9,834 nucleotides of DNA, taken from positions 1 through 9,834 of the forward strand of contig CAIYYO010000307.1 of NCBI GenBank assembly GCA_903930485.1. Direction: 5' to 3'. The notes under the pieces are model-generated. The model worked only from the letters and a program-made list of their open reading frames with translations, ran no database searches and had not been told where the DNA came from. A program made the position numbers and the translations under genes. The stretch comes from Methanobacteriota archaeon (GTDB taxonomy: Archaea > Altiarchaeota > Altiarchaeia > IMC4 > QMZM01). Shown here in pieces: positions 1 through 7,245 of the stretch; the first letter of the stretch is position 1, and the number at the start of each line of letters is the position of its first letter.

Positions 1-3000
1 ACTGCCGGTGGTGATCGACAGATTCCCTGAGCCGTATATGCCGGTATTGTTAAGCATGACCTGAGCGGAAGAGACGGTGCAGGTATCGTTCGTCGTTCCT
101 GTATCGCATGCGAAGTTGTTCGCATAAGCGACCGCGGAACCATACACGAACATGAGGTGGTGCTGCCCGGAAGATATGACGTGAGATGTCTCATATCCAA
201 GGTCGTCGCAGGAGTAGTTCCCGACAAACACCGAATCGTTCACCCAGGAGTATTTCAGGACAGTATCGCCGCACCGCAGCTCCAGGAAACGCAAGTCGCC
301 GGAGTCGTCGGAATCGCTCCACTTAGTCCCTTCAATAGTCGATATCGTCAGGTCCGCCGAACCGGTCGTATTGAACAAGACCGTCCAGTTCCCGCCCGCC
401 GTCGGGAAACTCTGCACGTTGATGACGTTGATGTTAACATCCACTTCAAAATCCTGGCTCGACAGCTGAGGCACGGTCCACGACAGCATGTCTGCGACCC
501 CGTCTCCGTCGGAGTCTTCGTAGGCCACGTTGAACGAACTATCGCCGGTGACGTCGATTCTTGAACCGTTGACGATCCAGTAAAGCCCGACCGCCGCTCC
601 GGGACGCGGCTCGTAACCGGCTGAAGCAGACACGTTATAATAATGCATCGACGCATTGCTGTCTATGCGGACCCTCTTGGCCCACACGCCGCCTGAAACC
701 ACGGGCGCATCCTCAACCCTCGAAGGCGCAGGAGTCCTGTACGTCACCACGGAATCGCCTGCGCTGATGGTCCAGTTCACGGGCTCGCCGACGACGGCGC
801 GGCCCTGCAGCCGCTCGATCCTCGGAGTAATCGTAAAGGACCTGTTCGAGAGCCGGCCGACGAGGAGGTCGATCTTGCGGTCGGTTATGGCTCCCCGGTC
901 TATCTGTTTTTGCGAGTCGTTCTGTTCGTCGGTCACTGTGAGGTTGGTTTCCGGGACCGGAAGTTCTACAGTCACGTTCTCGTAATGCATCGAGGAGTTG
1001 TGGACGACCGTCACCTGCTCGCTGAACAGCGTAAGATTGAGCCCTTCCTCAGGGATGGAATTTGCGTCCGGGATCCTTTCAACGACCCTGCCAGCGTCGA
1101 ACACCGTGATGTCGACGGCGTCGTCGGGTATCATCGACGAGATGTCCGTTTCCGAGGCGTTGTCGACGACGACGCTCACCGGCGACGTCGCGAACCCGGC
1201 CGACAAGGTGAGCTCTTCATATTCCGAGAGATTTAGATCGAAGCACGGCGTCTTGGATATCAGCACCCCGCGACCGGATATTTCCAGGCTCGAAGCATCG
1301 GGAGGGATCGGCAGACAGACCCGGCCGGTATTTGAAGCATTCAGAGTATTCGTCACCAGGAATTCCTGACTCCAGTTAACGGGTTCCCCGACCAAGACTG
1401 CGCCCTGCACCGGAGGCATGGGCGCGACCATTATCGAACCGTTCGCCGGATTAGCCGCAAGGTTGGCACTTGCGTTACTTATGTTACTTGCGTTAGTCTC
1501 ATTCAGTATTATTTCGAAACTGGAAAAGTAGTCGACCGTCCCCATAAAGGAATAAACCTCCAGCCTCACAGTATAGTTCCCCGGAGCGTCGTCCGAATAC
1601 AAGTACTCGATGCTGCCGCTCTGGTTCTGCAGCGCCATGAGCCAGCCCGACGGATCCCTTATCCAGAGATCCCATGAAAGATTTTCCGCCTCGACCCATA
1701 TCCTCGCTTCTTCAGGAACGACGTACAGTTTTTTATCCGTAGAGACGTTCACGCCGGCCAATTCAGCTCCGCCCTGCCCGGGCATGGATGACGTCGTCGC
1801 AGTCGTCGTCGACGAAACCTCGGGCCCGGAGACAACGAGAACAGCCTGCTCGCTCGCATTCCTGAAACCGAACTCCAAAACGTGCGTTCCGGCCCGGAGA
1901 GTCCTGAAGCTGGCGTAAGAAGTCTTCGCGCAAGAGTAATCCTTGAAATAAACGCCCACCGCCTTATACGTCTCGTTGATATCCTGGCCGTAAGACATAA
2001 GATGATAAGTTCTGCCGTCTATGTGCACGACCTCCAAGTCCGGCGCAGGAGTCTTCATCGCCGAGAGGCCGGACAGGATCATCGACAACAGGAGCACTAT
2101 CAAAGCCGCAGTCGCCCCGTTCAGCAAAAGATCCACGCCCCGGTGACCCATCGCAATACGCCGATCGTATTCGGCAAGCTGGGAAACGAGATCCCTCGAA
2201 GGCCTGCTCAGCCGATAGATCTCGTTCTCGCGGCGAAGCGACTGAAGCGATCTGCGATCCTGGGTCTTACGGGAGTCGGTCATCGCACGGTCGTAGTCGA
2301 GGAGCATCCTGCGATGGTCTTTGTTTTCCGCCGCGGCAGGAGCGACATATCCGGACCGCAGCAGCCTTCTCCTGAACAAAAATACGACGCTGACCGGGAG
2401 CAGCATGAACGGCACCGCGGCATATACCATGTTGTCGAGCAGGTAGTCGAGGACCAGGAACGAGCTTCCCGTGACGTCGTCTCCGCCGCAGTCAAGGCCC
2501 ACGTACTCGATATCGGAAAAAGAGGAGCCGTTGACGGGCATTATCCGAAGGTCGCCCTTGCCCTCGGTTTTGAACCCGTACACTGCGATTACATCCAACC
2601 CGGAGCTGGCCAGGGGATTTAGGAGCAAGAGCGGCCCGGCCGTAAAATTCCCGGAAGGCGCGACGATGACCGGCTCCTGCGGGATAGCGGGGACTGCAGG
2701 CGGGGATGCATTCGATTTTCCAGGCTCCTCTTCCGCGTATGGAATGACTTCAAAATACTTGTTCACCTGCCTTGAAAGGTTCCCGTAAAAGAACTCCGCC
2801 ATCACCGTATAATTGCCCGAGGTGTTGGCCGAATAGACGTACTCGGCGTCTACGGAATAATTCTGGAAAGCCAGCACCCAGCCCTCGCCCGGTTCCCTCA
2901 GCCAAAGGTCGTAGGATAAACCCCTCGCCAGGACTTTTATGCTGAAATCCTCTCCCGCAGAATACGTGTTTTTGTCAAGCACCAGGCCGGCCTTGTCCAG

Positions 3001-3423
3001 ATCATCCAACGTGCCTAAGCCCTGCGACGGCTCCGCATACGTCGTCGAAGTAGTCGACAGGCCGGGTAAACCGGATTCTGCCGATGTTGTGGAATACCCG
3101 GTCAGCGTCGTAGTGCAGGAGGCGGTCACGCTTTCCCCTAGATAAATCGAGGTCGACGGCGCATCCCGGACAGTCGTATTCCCTGCAGGAGTATCAGTTA
3201 TGACTTCGCTACCGGGGGCAACAGACGTAGTCGTCGCCTCATAGACCGAAGAAACGGCAGAGGAAAACCATGCTCCGGTCGTTGCCGGGACGCTTGACGC
3301 GGCCTCGGACGTGCCCGCGGAGGAGTCGTTGATTTCTTGAGCGTATACGATAGGAAAGAGGAGTGCCAGGATGCAAACCAATGCTATGAGCCTTATTTTT
3401 TTATCTATTTTACGAACCACCAT
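1..3423 (-). CDS. Large secreted/membrane surface protein, Ig-like domains, partial (C-terminus off the window)
   Basis: The frame stays open from ATG at 3423 to the left edge (1141 codons; I read every codon and found no stop). Residues 1-28 form a signal peptide: basic n-region VRKIDKKIR, a hydrophobic core, then VYA|QE. A Ser/Thr-rich linker follows. A beta-sandwich-like domain (about 148-227) is repeated at about 558-640; shared features are SYDLWLREP / SWDLWIRDP, a VLAFQN / LMALQN strand and GNYTV. Between the copies lie two hydrophobic helices (about 331-350 and 430-453) bracketing a highly charged, Arg-rich stretch, predicted to be a cytoplasmic loop. Beyond 640 the chain looks extracellular: it has a run of N-X-S/T sequons, two VGEPVNW motifs (about 679 and 879), two SMHY-NV motifs, an acidic DSDGDGVAD motif (970-978) that resembles a Ca-binding loop, and CDTG/TC cysteines near 1100. 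The DxDGDG followed by W-VPQL and KWSDSDDSGDL resembles, from memory, large surface proteins of uncultivated archaea. Function is unknown; a cell-envelope or adhesion role is inferred. Confidence 0.88.
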   Translation of the reverse strand, partial: MVVRKIDKKIRLIALVCILALLFPIVYAQEINDSSAGTSEAASSVPATTGAWFSSAVSSVYEATTTSVAPGSEVITDTPAGNTTVRDAPSTSIYLGESVTASCTTTLTGYSTTSAESGLPGLSTTSTTYAEPSQGLGTLDDLDKAGLVLDKNTYSAGEDFSIKVLARGLSYDLWLREPGEGWVLAFQNYSVDAEYVYSANTSGNYTVMAEFFYGNLSRQVNKYFEVIPYAEEEPGKSNASPPAVPAIPQEPVIVAPSGNFTAGPLLLLNPLASSGLDVIAVYGFKTEGKGDLRIMPVNGSSFSDIEYVGLDCGGDDVTGSSFLVLDYLLDNMVYAAVPFMLLPVSVVFLFRRRLLRSGYVAPAAAENKDHRRMLLDYDRAMTDSRKTQDRRSLQSLRRENEIYRLSRPSRDLVSQLAEYDRRIAMGHRGVDLLLNGATAALIVLLLSMILSGLSAMKTPAPDLEVVHIDGRTYHLMSYGQDINETYKAVGVYFKDYSCAKTSYASFRTLRAGTHVLEFGFRNASEQAVLVVSGPEVSSTTTATTSSMPGQGGAELAGVNVSTDKKLYVVPEEARIWVEAENLSWDLWIRDPSGWLMALQNQSGSIEYLYSDDAPGNYTVRLEVYSFMGTVDYFSSFEIILNETNASNISNASANLAANPANGSIMVAPMPPVQGAVLVGEPVNWSQEFLVTNTLNASNTGRVCLPIPPDASSLEISGRGVLISKTPCFDLNLSEYEELTLSAGFATSPVSVVVDNASETDISSMIPDDAVDITVFDAGRVVERIPDANSIPEEGLNLTLFSEQVTVVHNSSMHYENVTVELPVPETNLTVTDEQNDSQKQIDRGAITDRKIDLLVGRLSNRSFTITPRIERLQGRAVVGEPVNWTISAGDSVVTYRTPAPSRVEDAPVVSGGVWAKRVRIDSNASMHYYNVSASAGYEPRPGAAVGLYWIVNGSRIDVTGDSSFNVAYEDSDGDGVADMLSWTVPQLSSQDFEVDVNINVINVQSFPTAGGNWTVLFNTTGSADLTISTIEGTKWSDSDDSGDLRFLELRCGDTVLKYSWVNDSVFVGNYSCDDLGYETSHVISSGQHHLMFVYGSAVAYANNFACDTGTTNDTCTVSSAQVMLNNTGIYGSGNLSITTGS

Positions 3424-3470
3424 CCTTTCTTATGAATTTTTTGAAGCCCCGACAGGCCAAAAAAGTGACG

Positions 3471-3480
3471 ATATTTATAT
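3471..3480 (-). promoter_or_regulatory. TATA box candidate for the surface-protein gene
   Basis: On the minus strand this reads ATATAAATAT. Its centre is about 52 bases upstream of the ATG at 3423, so transcription would start near 3450 and leave a leader of about 27 bases. The sequence just before the ATG is AAGAAAGG, a purine-rich stretch that sits too close to be a good Shine-Dalgarno site. The assignment rests on position and AT content only; the TTTATATA sites at 3542 and 3576 read TATATAAA on this strand and could also serve. Confidence 0.4.
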
Positions 3481-3541
3481 CCTGAATTTCTAAAGATTCA
3501 TGCTTTCCTTATTATGTTTTGTTAATAATTGTGTTTAACTC

Positions 3542-3549
3542 TTTATATA
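3542..3549 (+). promoter_or_regulatory. TTTATATA box, upstream copy
   Basis: This is a perfect archaeal-style TATA octamer in an AT-rich intergenic region, with an identical octamer 34 bases downstream at 3576. If used on the plus strand it would start transcription near 3570. On the minus strand it reads TATATAAA and could feed the surface-protein gene with a longer leader. Direction is not decided by the sequence. Confidence 0.35.
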
Positions 3550-3575
3550 CTTTTCTTTAAATCCCATGCTACTTT

Positions 3576-3583
3576 TTTATATA
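3576..3583 (+). promoter_or_regulatory. TATA box candidate for the putative ncRNA
   Basis: A TTTATATA octamer preceded by three more T. Its centre is about 25-27 bases before 3605, which coincides with the abrupt change from A-rich DNA to the GC-rich island. That agreement is the main reason for placing the putative RNA on the plus strand. Confidence 0.45.
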
Positions 3584-3604
3584 GAGAAAAAAAACTAAAG
3601 AAAA

Positions 3605-3785
3605 ATGTGCTATCCCTCGGTCGACGGCTCTGTGGTTTGTCGTTGTCGCCCGCCTTGTTTCTTTCACGACCTGAACCGAGGACTTCGACGTAGAGCCTGC
3701 GCTCGGACGGAACCGCATCCCAATAGGAAGGATTATGAAGCCCCGAGCTTCTGGTGCGTTTTGGCCTAAATACCTTGCACTGGAA
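3605..3785 (+). ncRNA. Putative structured non-coding RNA (unclassified)
   Basis: A GC-rich island inside a 471-base AT-rich intergenic region, with a TATA box at the right distance upstream and a T-run downstream (3791-3796). Hand folding gives several helices. The ends can pair GUGC (3607-3610) with GCAC (3777-3780), continued by UAU (3611-3613) with AUA (3770-3772). CCUCGGU (3615-3621) pairs with ACCGAGG (3675-3681), enclosing GUCGU (3639-3643) with ACGAC (3666-3670). A hairpin GAGC-CUGC-GCUC (3693-3704) is extended by CGU/ACG (3689-3691/3707-3709). A third arm pairs CGCAUC (3714-3719) with GGUGCG (3753-3758) and contains GAAGC-CCCGA-GCUUC (3737-3751). GGCUCU (3626-3631) could also pair with AGAGCC (3692-3697) across the first helix. 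I could not match it to RNase P RNA, SRP RNA or tRNA by their conserved motifs. The strand is not certain: the minus strand has T-runs at the other end of the island (3585-3605). No protein reading of the island looks convincing. Confidence 0.5.
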
Positions 3786-3790
3786 ATTGA

Positions 3791-3807
3791 TTTTTTAGTA
3801 CTATTTT
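3791..3807 (+). terminator. Oligo-T termination site candidate after the putative ncRNA
   Basis: Two T-runs (six T at 3791-3796, then five T near 3803-3807) follow the GC-rich island. Archaeal transcription commonly ends at such oligo-T stretches without a required hairpin. The region is AT-rich overall, so the signal is weak. Confidence 0.3.
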
Positions 3808-3867
3808 TACCGTTCAAATTTTTAGTGATTTTTTGAACTGGTGGTAAGGATTTTTAGCCTGTGAAAA

Positions 3868-3877
3868 CCTAATAAAT
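3868..3877 (+). promoter_or_regulatory. Promoter of aspS (BRE/TATA-like, near-leaderless)
   Basis: GAAAAC followed by CTAATAAAT lies about 20-25 bases before the aspS ATG (3895). That spacing would give a transcript starting at or within a few bases of the start codon, and no Shine-Dalgarno site is seen in CAGACAAAAATG. Confidence 0.45.
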
Positions 3878-3894
3878 CTTCTATTCAGACAAAA

Positions 3895-5193
3895 ATGAGG
3901 ACTCATTACTCAGGCGAGATAAAGCCGGAACTAGACGGAAAAGAGGTAACCGTAGCGGGATGGGTGCACGAGATACGCGACCTCGGGAAGCTCAAATTCC
4001 TCGTCCTCAGGGACAGGGAAGGCTTCGTCCAGATCACGGCCAAAAAAGACACCTGCGACGCGACCGTCCTAAAGGCCATCGACTCGGCCAGCAGGGAATC
4101 CGTGATAGAAGTCAGGGGACGCGTCCAGAAGAATTCGCGAGCTCCAGGGAGCGTAGAAGTCATACCTGAAAATATTTCTATACTCAGCCTTGCGCAGTCG
4201 CCGCTGCCCATGGACGTCACGCTAAAGGTCGACGCCGACATAGACACGAGGCTGAACAACAGGTTCATGGACGTGAGAAAACCGGATGTCTCCGCCATAT
4301 TCACGATTAGGAGCAAGGTCGTCAGGGCCGCGCGTTCGTATCTTGACAGCAACGGCTTCATCGAGATACACACGCCCAAGATAATCGCGAGCGCGAGCGA
4401 GGGCGGCACCAACCTGTTCCCTATCTCCTATTTCGACAAGGAGGCGTTCCTTGCCCAGTCTCCGCAGCTCTACAAGCAGATGATGATGGCGTCCGGCCTC
4501 GACAGGGTCTATGAGACGACGTTCTATTTCAGGGCCGAGGAGCACGACACAAGAAGGCACCTGAACGAGGTAACGGCCGTGGACGTCGAACTGGCATTCA
4601 TAAAAGACGAGGAAGAAGTGTTGTCGGTCCTCGAAGGCCTGGTCCTCGAGATGATAAAAGCCGCGGCTGCGTGCGTAAAAGAGCTAGGCATCCTCAAAAA
4701 AGAGATAACTGTTCCGGAAAAGGCCGAGCGCCTGACCTACGACGAAGCCTTGGAGATGCTCGCCGCGCACGGGAAAAAGATCGCCTGGGGCGAGGACATA
4801 GACACCGAAGGCGAAAAGCTCCTCGGCGAGGTGATGAAAAACGAGCGCTCGACGGAATTGTATTACATAAAAGACTATCCCTTGAAGGTGAGGCCGTTCT
4901 ACACCATGCCGTTCTCGGAAAAATACTCGCGCTCCTTCGACCTGGAATACAAAGGCGTAGAGGTATCTTCCGGAGCCCAGAGGATAAACGACTACGGCCT
5001 TCTGGTAGACCGGATGAAGGCCCTGAAACTCGACCCGGGCAACTTCAGCTTTTACCTGGACGCATTCAAGTACGGGATGCCCCCGCACGGCGGATTCGGA
5101 CTCGGGATAGACAGGATGATGATGCAGATGCTCGAACTCCCCATCCGCGAAGTGGTCCTGTTTCCGAGAGACCGCCACCGGCTGACGCCGTGA
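3895..5193 (+). CDS. aspS: Aspartyl-tRNA synthetase, archaeal type, probably non-discriminating
   Basis: Class IIb synthetase that charges tRNA(Asp), and probably tRNA(Asn), with aspartate in the cytoplasm. At 432 residues it has the length of the archaeal enzyme, and it lacks the extra insertion domain of the bacterial type. The N-terminal OB-fold anticodon-binding domain covers about 1-100 (AGWVHEIRDLGKLKF, VQITAKK). Motif 1 lies near FIEIHTPKI (155-163), the aspartate pocket includes SEGGTNLFP (168-176), motif 2 is FRAEEHDTRRHLNE (212-225), and motif 3 is GLGIDR (402-407) before the conserved ending LFPRDRHRLTP. Aligned by eye to the Thermococcus enzyme, the discriminating residues Trp26 and Lys85 are replaced by His25 and Pro84, the pair linked to non-discriminating AspRS. 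Such organisms normally use a tRNA-dependent amidotransferase (GatCAB) to finish Asn-tRNA; no amidotransferase gene lies in this window. The stop codon is six bases before the next gene, suggesting one transcript. Confidence 0.96.
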   Translation: MRTHYSGEIKPELDGKEVTVAGWVHEIRDLGKLKFLVLRDREGFVQITAKKDTCDATVLKAIDSASRESVIEVRGRVQKNSRAPGSVEVIPENISILSLAQSPLPMDVTLKVDADIDTRLNNRFMDVRKPDVSAIFTIRSKVVRAARSYLDSNGFIEIHTPKIIASASEGGTNLFPISYFDKEAFLAQSPQLYKQMMMASGLDRVYETTFYFRAEEHDTRRHLNEVTAVDVELAFIKDEEEVLSVLEGLVLEMIKAAAACVKELGILKKEITVPEKAERLTYDEALEMLAAHGKKIAWGEDIDTEGEKLLGEVMKNERSTELYYIKDYPLKVRPFYTMPFSEKYSRSFDLEYKGVEVSSGAQRINDYGLLVDRMKALKLDPGNFSFYLDAFKYGMPPHGGFGLGIDRMMMQMLELPIREVVLFPRDRHRLTP

Positions 5194-5195
5194 TC
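5188..5195 (+). promoter_or_regulatory. Shine-Dalgarno-like site overlapping the aspS stop
   Basis: CGTGATC contains the aspS stop TGA and matches the GGUGAUC part of the archaeal Shine-Dalgarno consensus, four bases before the channel ATG at 5200. It supports translational coupling of the two genes and the choice of this start. Confidence 0.4.
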
Positions 5196-5199
5196 GCCG

Positions 5200-5949
5200 A
5201 TGAAAAAACACCAGCGGAGGATACTGGGCGGACACCTCTTCATAGCCGTAAGCGTCATAATATTATTGATAGCCTCAGGCACTATAGGGTACTCGCGGCT
5301 TGAGAACCTGTCCCCGCTTGATGCATTATATCATACAGTCATAACGGTAACCACGTTAGGGTATTCGGACATCGCAACCAGGAACGAGACCAAGGTCTTC
5401 ACGATGGTGCTGGTCCTTTTAGGCGTCGCCTCTTTTTACTATTTGGCCGGCGCGATAGCAGAGACCTTGATCGCGGGAAGACTATTCGAGGTGCTTAAAT
5501 TGAGAAGGATGGAAGACGTTATTGAGAAGGCGAAAGACCACGTGATCCTTTGCGGTTACGGCGATGTCGGAAGCCTTCTTGCGGAAAAACTGGAAGACGT
5601 CGTAGTCATAGAGAAAAAAGACGGCAGATTCGACGCTGCTGTGAAGAAGGGACTAGCATGCGTCAAAGGCGACTCCACGAACCCGGAAACCTTAGAGCTT
5701 GCGGGCGTGAAAAAGGCAAAGGCCATGATAATAGCCCTTGACTCGGACCCGGAGGTCGTCTACACTATTTTGACCGCAAAGGAAGCGAATCCGGGGATAA
5801 AAGTATACGCGCGCGCCAACGAGACGACTTCAGTCAACAAGATGAAAAAAGCGGGCGCCAACTACGTCATCTGCCTGCCTGAAGTCGGAAGCAGAGACCT
5901 CTTGAACGCTCTCGAAGGGCGCGGAGACGAATGCATTGGCATGCATTAA
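5200..5949 (+). CDS. Two-TM potassium channel with RCK (TrkA-N) domain
   Basis: Membrane ion channel subunit with a cytoplasmic regulatory domain, 249 residues. TM1 is about 12-30; the pore helix and filter are at about 41-57 (TVTTLGYSD, filter T52-D57); TM2 is about 66-90. After a linker, an RCK/TrkA-N Rossmann domain starts near 113: VILCGYGDVG has the GxGxxG loop (119-124), VVVIEKK places an acidic residue (E138) after strand 2, and GDST (157-160) and MIIALDSD are typical RCK positions. The protein ends with this domain: the RCK-C/TrkA-C domain found in MthK-type channels is absent. The filter reads TLGYSD rather than TVGYGD, with Ser in place of the second glycine. K+ conduction is likely but selectivity could differ. 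The start is supported by GTGATC four bases upstream, complementary to the 16S 3' end; it overlaps the aspS stop codon. Confidence 0.88.
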   Translation: MKKHQRRILGGHLFIAVSVIILLIASGTIGYSRLENLSPLDALYHTVITVTTLGYSDIATRNETKVFTMVLVLLGVASFYYLAGAIAETLIAGRLFEVLKLRRMEDVIEKAKDHVILCGYGDVGSLLAEKLEDVVVIEKKDGRFDAAVKKGLACVKGDSTNPETLELAGVKKAKAMIIALDSDPEVVYTILTAKEANPGIKVYARANETTSVNKMKKAGANYVICLPEVGSRDLLNALEGRGDECIGMH

Positions 5950-5982
5950 AAAGGATTAGGTTCATAATTCTATCCAAGAACA

Positions 5983-6930
5983 ATGGAAAAAGCCCTGGTC
6001 GCCGGAGGCGCGGGATTCATAGGCTCAAGCCTCTGCAGGCTTCTCATGCAGGACTACGAAGTAGTGTGCCTGGACGACTACTCTTCCGGAAGGAAGAAGA
6101 ACATAGAAGGCCTCACCGGGAAAAAGAATTTCACCTTCGCTGAACACAACATAACCGAGCCCCTGGACGAGTTAGAAGAAGACCTCAACGGCGTCAAATA
6201 CGTTTTCCACCTGGCATCGAGGGCGTCGCCCAAGGACTACCAGAGCTATCCCATGCACACGCTCCAGTCAAACACCTTAGGCACCCAAAACCTTCTCGAA
6301 TACTGCAAAAATCACGGCGCCCGATTCCTGTTCGCATCCACCTCCGAGGTATACGGCGACCCTCTCGAACACCCGCAAAAAGAATCCTATAGGGGGAACG
6401 TCAACACGACCGGAATAAGGGCGTGCTACGACGAAAGCAAGCGCCTAGGCGAAACAATAACCTCGATATACCTGAGGGAACATAAGACCGACGCACGGAT
6501 CATCAGGATATTCAACACATACGGGCCGGGCATGAAATCCAACGACGGACGCGTCGTCAGCAACTTCATAACCCAGGCCCTTGCCGGCAAAGACATAACG
6601 ATATACGGCGACGGATCCCAGACCAGATCCTTCTGCTACGTCTCGGACATGATCGAGGGGATAAAGAAGGCGATGTTCTGCGACAAAACCAAGGGAGAGT
6701 TAATGAACCTAGGCAACCCCGACGAATTCTCGATAAAAGAGCTGGCCGAGGTCGTGAAAGAGCTGACCGGGGCAAAATCCGGCACTGTTTTCCTGGACCT
6801 GCCGGAAGACGACCCCTACAGGAGGAACCCGGACATATCCAAAGCGGGAAGGGTGCTTTCCTGGAAGCCGAAAGTCGATCTCAGGGAAGGGCTCGCAAAG
6901 ACCATAGAATACTTCAGGAACGAGCACTGA
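5983..6930 (+). CDS. UDP-glucuronate decarboxylase-like extended SDR (UDP-xylose synthase family)
   Basis: NAD-dependent nucleotide-sugar enzyme, 315 residues, soluble. The dinucleotide loop is GGAGFIG (8-14), with DDYSSGRKKNI after strand 2. HLASRASPKDY (76-86), STSEVYGDPLEHPQKE (119-134) with the catalytic-type Glu122, CYDESKRLGE (148-157) with the YxxxK pair Tyr149/Lys153, IFNTYGPGM (176-184), DGRVVSNF (188-195), YGDGSQTRSFCYVSD (208-222) and DDPYRRNPDISKA (276-288) follow the UXS pattern closely, more so than plain UDP-glucose 4-epimerases. The expected reaction is UDP-glucuronate to UDP-xylose plus CO2 with NAD recycled; a dTDP- or UDP-sugar epimerase/dehydratase is the main alternative. 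It starts 33 bases after the channel gene on the same strand with no clear Shine-Dalgarno site. No glycosyltransferase is nearby, so the glycan it serves is unknown. Confidence 0.88.
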   Translation: MEKALVAGGAGFIGSSLCRLLMQDYEVVCLDDYSSGRKKNIEGLTGKKNFTFAEHNITEPLDELEEDLNGVKYVFHLASRASPKDYQSYPMHTLQSNTLGTQNLLEYCKNHGARFLFASTSEVYGDPLEHPQKESYRGNVNTTGIRACYDESKRLGETITSIYLREHKTDARIIRIFNTYGPGMKSNDGRVVSNFITQALAGKDITIYGDGSQTRSFCYVSDMIEGIKKAMFCDKTKGELMNLGNPDEFSIKELAEVVKELTGAKSGTVFLDLPEDDPYRRNPDISKAGRVLSWKPKVDLREGLAKTIEYFRNEH

Positions 6931-6949
6931 AGAGGGCATAGAAGGCGAT

Positions 6950-6977
6950 TTTTATAAAGGGAATCCATTATAATATT
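6950..6977 (+). promoter_or_regulatory. Promoter region of the rpl37ae cluster
   Basis: TTTTATAAA (6950-6958) is a good archaeal TATA box that would start transcription near 6980, 17 bases before the eL43 ATG (6997). A second AT box, ATTATAATATT (6967-6977), sits where a leaderless start would need it. Either marks the beginning of a new transcript after the SDR gene. Confidence 0.5.
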
Positions 6978-6996
6978 CCTAAACGTTTAAAGAAGA

Positions 6997-7245
6997 ATGT
7001 ACAGCCACACTAAAAGGATTGGAAGCGTCGGCAGATACGGCGTAAAAACAGGCAAGAGGCTCAGGGATGAGATAAGGAAGATAGAGGACGCCGCCAAGTT
7101 TAATTCCTGTCCGAACTGCGGCAAAAAGATCGCAAGAATCGGGTCAGGCGTATGGCAGTGCAATTACTGCGATACCAAGCTCGCAGGCCCAAGCTATTTC
7201 CCGACCGCCCAGAAGGCGTCGCTTATACAGGAGAGAAAAGGATAA
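6997..7245 (+). CDS. rpl37ae: 50S ribosomal protein L37Ae (eL43)
   Basis: Zinc-ribbon protein of the large ribosomal subunit, 82 residues. The basic N-terminus (HTKRIGSVGRYGVKTGKRLRD) is the family signature. Two zinc knuckles, CPNC (38-41) and CNYC (55-58), flank GSGVWQ, and the C-terminal helix starts at AGPSYFPT. It heads the archaeal cluster followed by rpoP, pcc1 and pfdB. Both the length and the cysteine spacing are typical, so the assignment is secure. Confidence 0.95.
   Translation: MYSHTKRIGSVGRYGVKTGKRLRDEIRKIEDAAKFNSCPNCGKKIARIGSGVWQCNYCDTKLAGPSYFPTAQKASLIQERKG

Noticed and set aside
1882..2622. A 246-codon plus-strand frame with Arg- and His-rich translation, and several shorter plus-strand frames over 157-3145
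   Set aside because: They lie opposite the continuous minus-strand surface-protein frame, show no domain and have composition typical of antisense shadows in GC-rich codons.
3605..3785. RNase P RNA, SRP RNA or tRNA in the GC-rich island
   Set aside because: I looked on both strands for the RNase P universal segments (GAAAGUCC-like and ACAGAA), the SRP helix 8 GGAAGG/AGCA motif and a T-arm. Only partial resemblances appear (GAAGUCC and ACAGAG on the minus strand, GGAAGGA on the plus strand), and they do not sit in the right fold or spacing.
3569..3817. Possible 82-residue minus-strand protein across the GC-rich intergenic island
   Set aside because: No family resemblance, biased composition, an ending made of A/T-run codons, and the stretch is better explained by RNA-like pairing.
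3906..4412. Minus-strand 168-codon frame opposite aspS, and others at 4222-4560 and 4684-5235
   Set aside because: They are antisense to a well-conserved synthetase and show no motifs.
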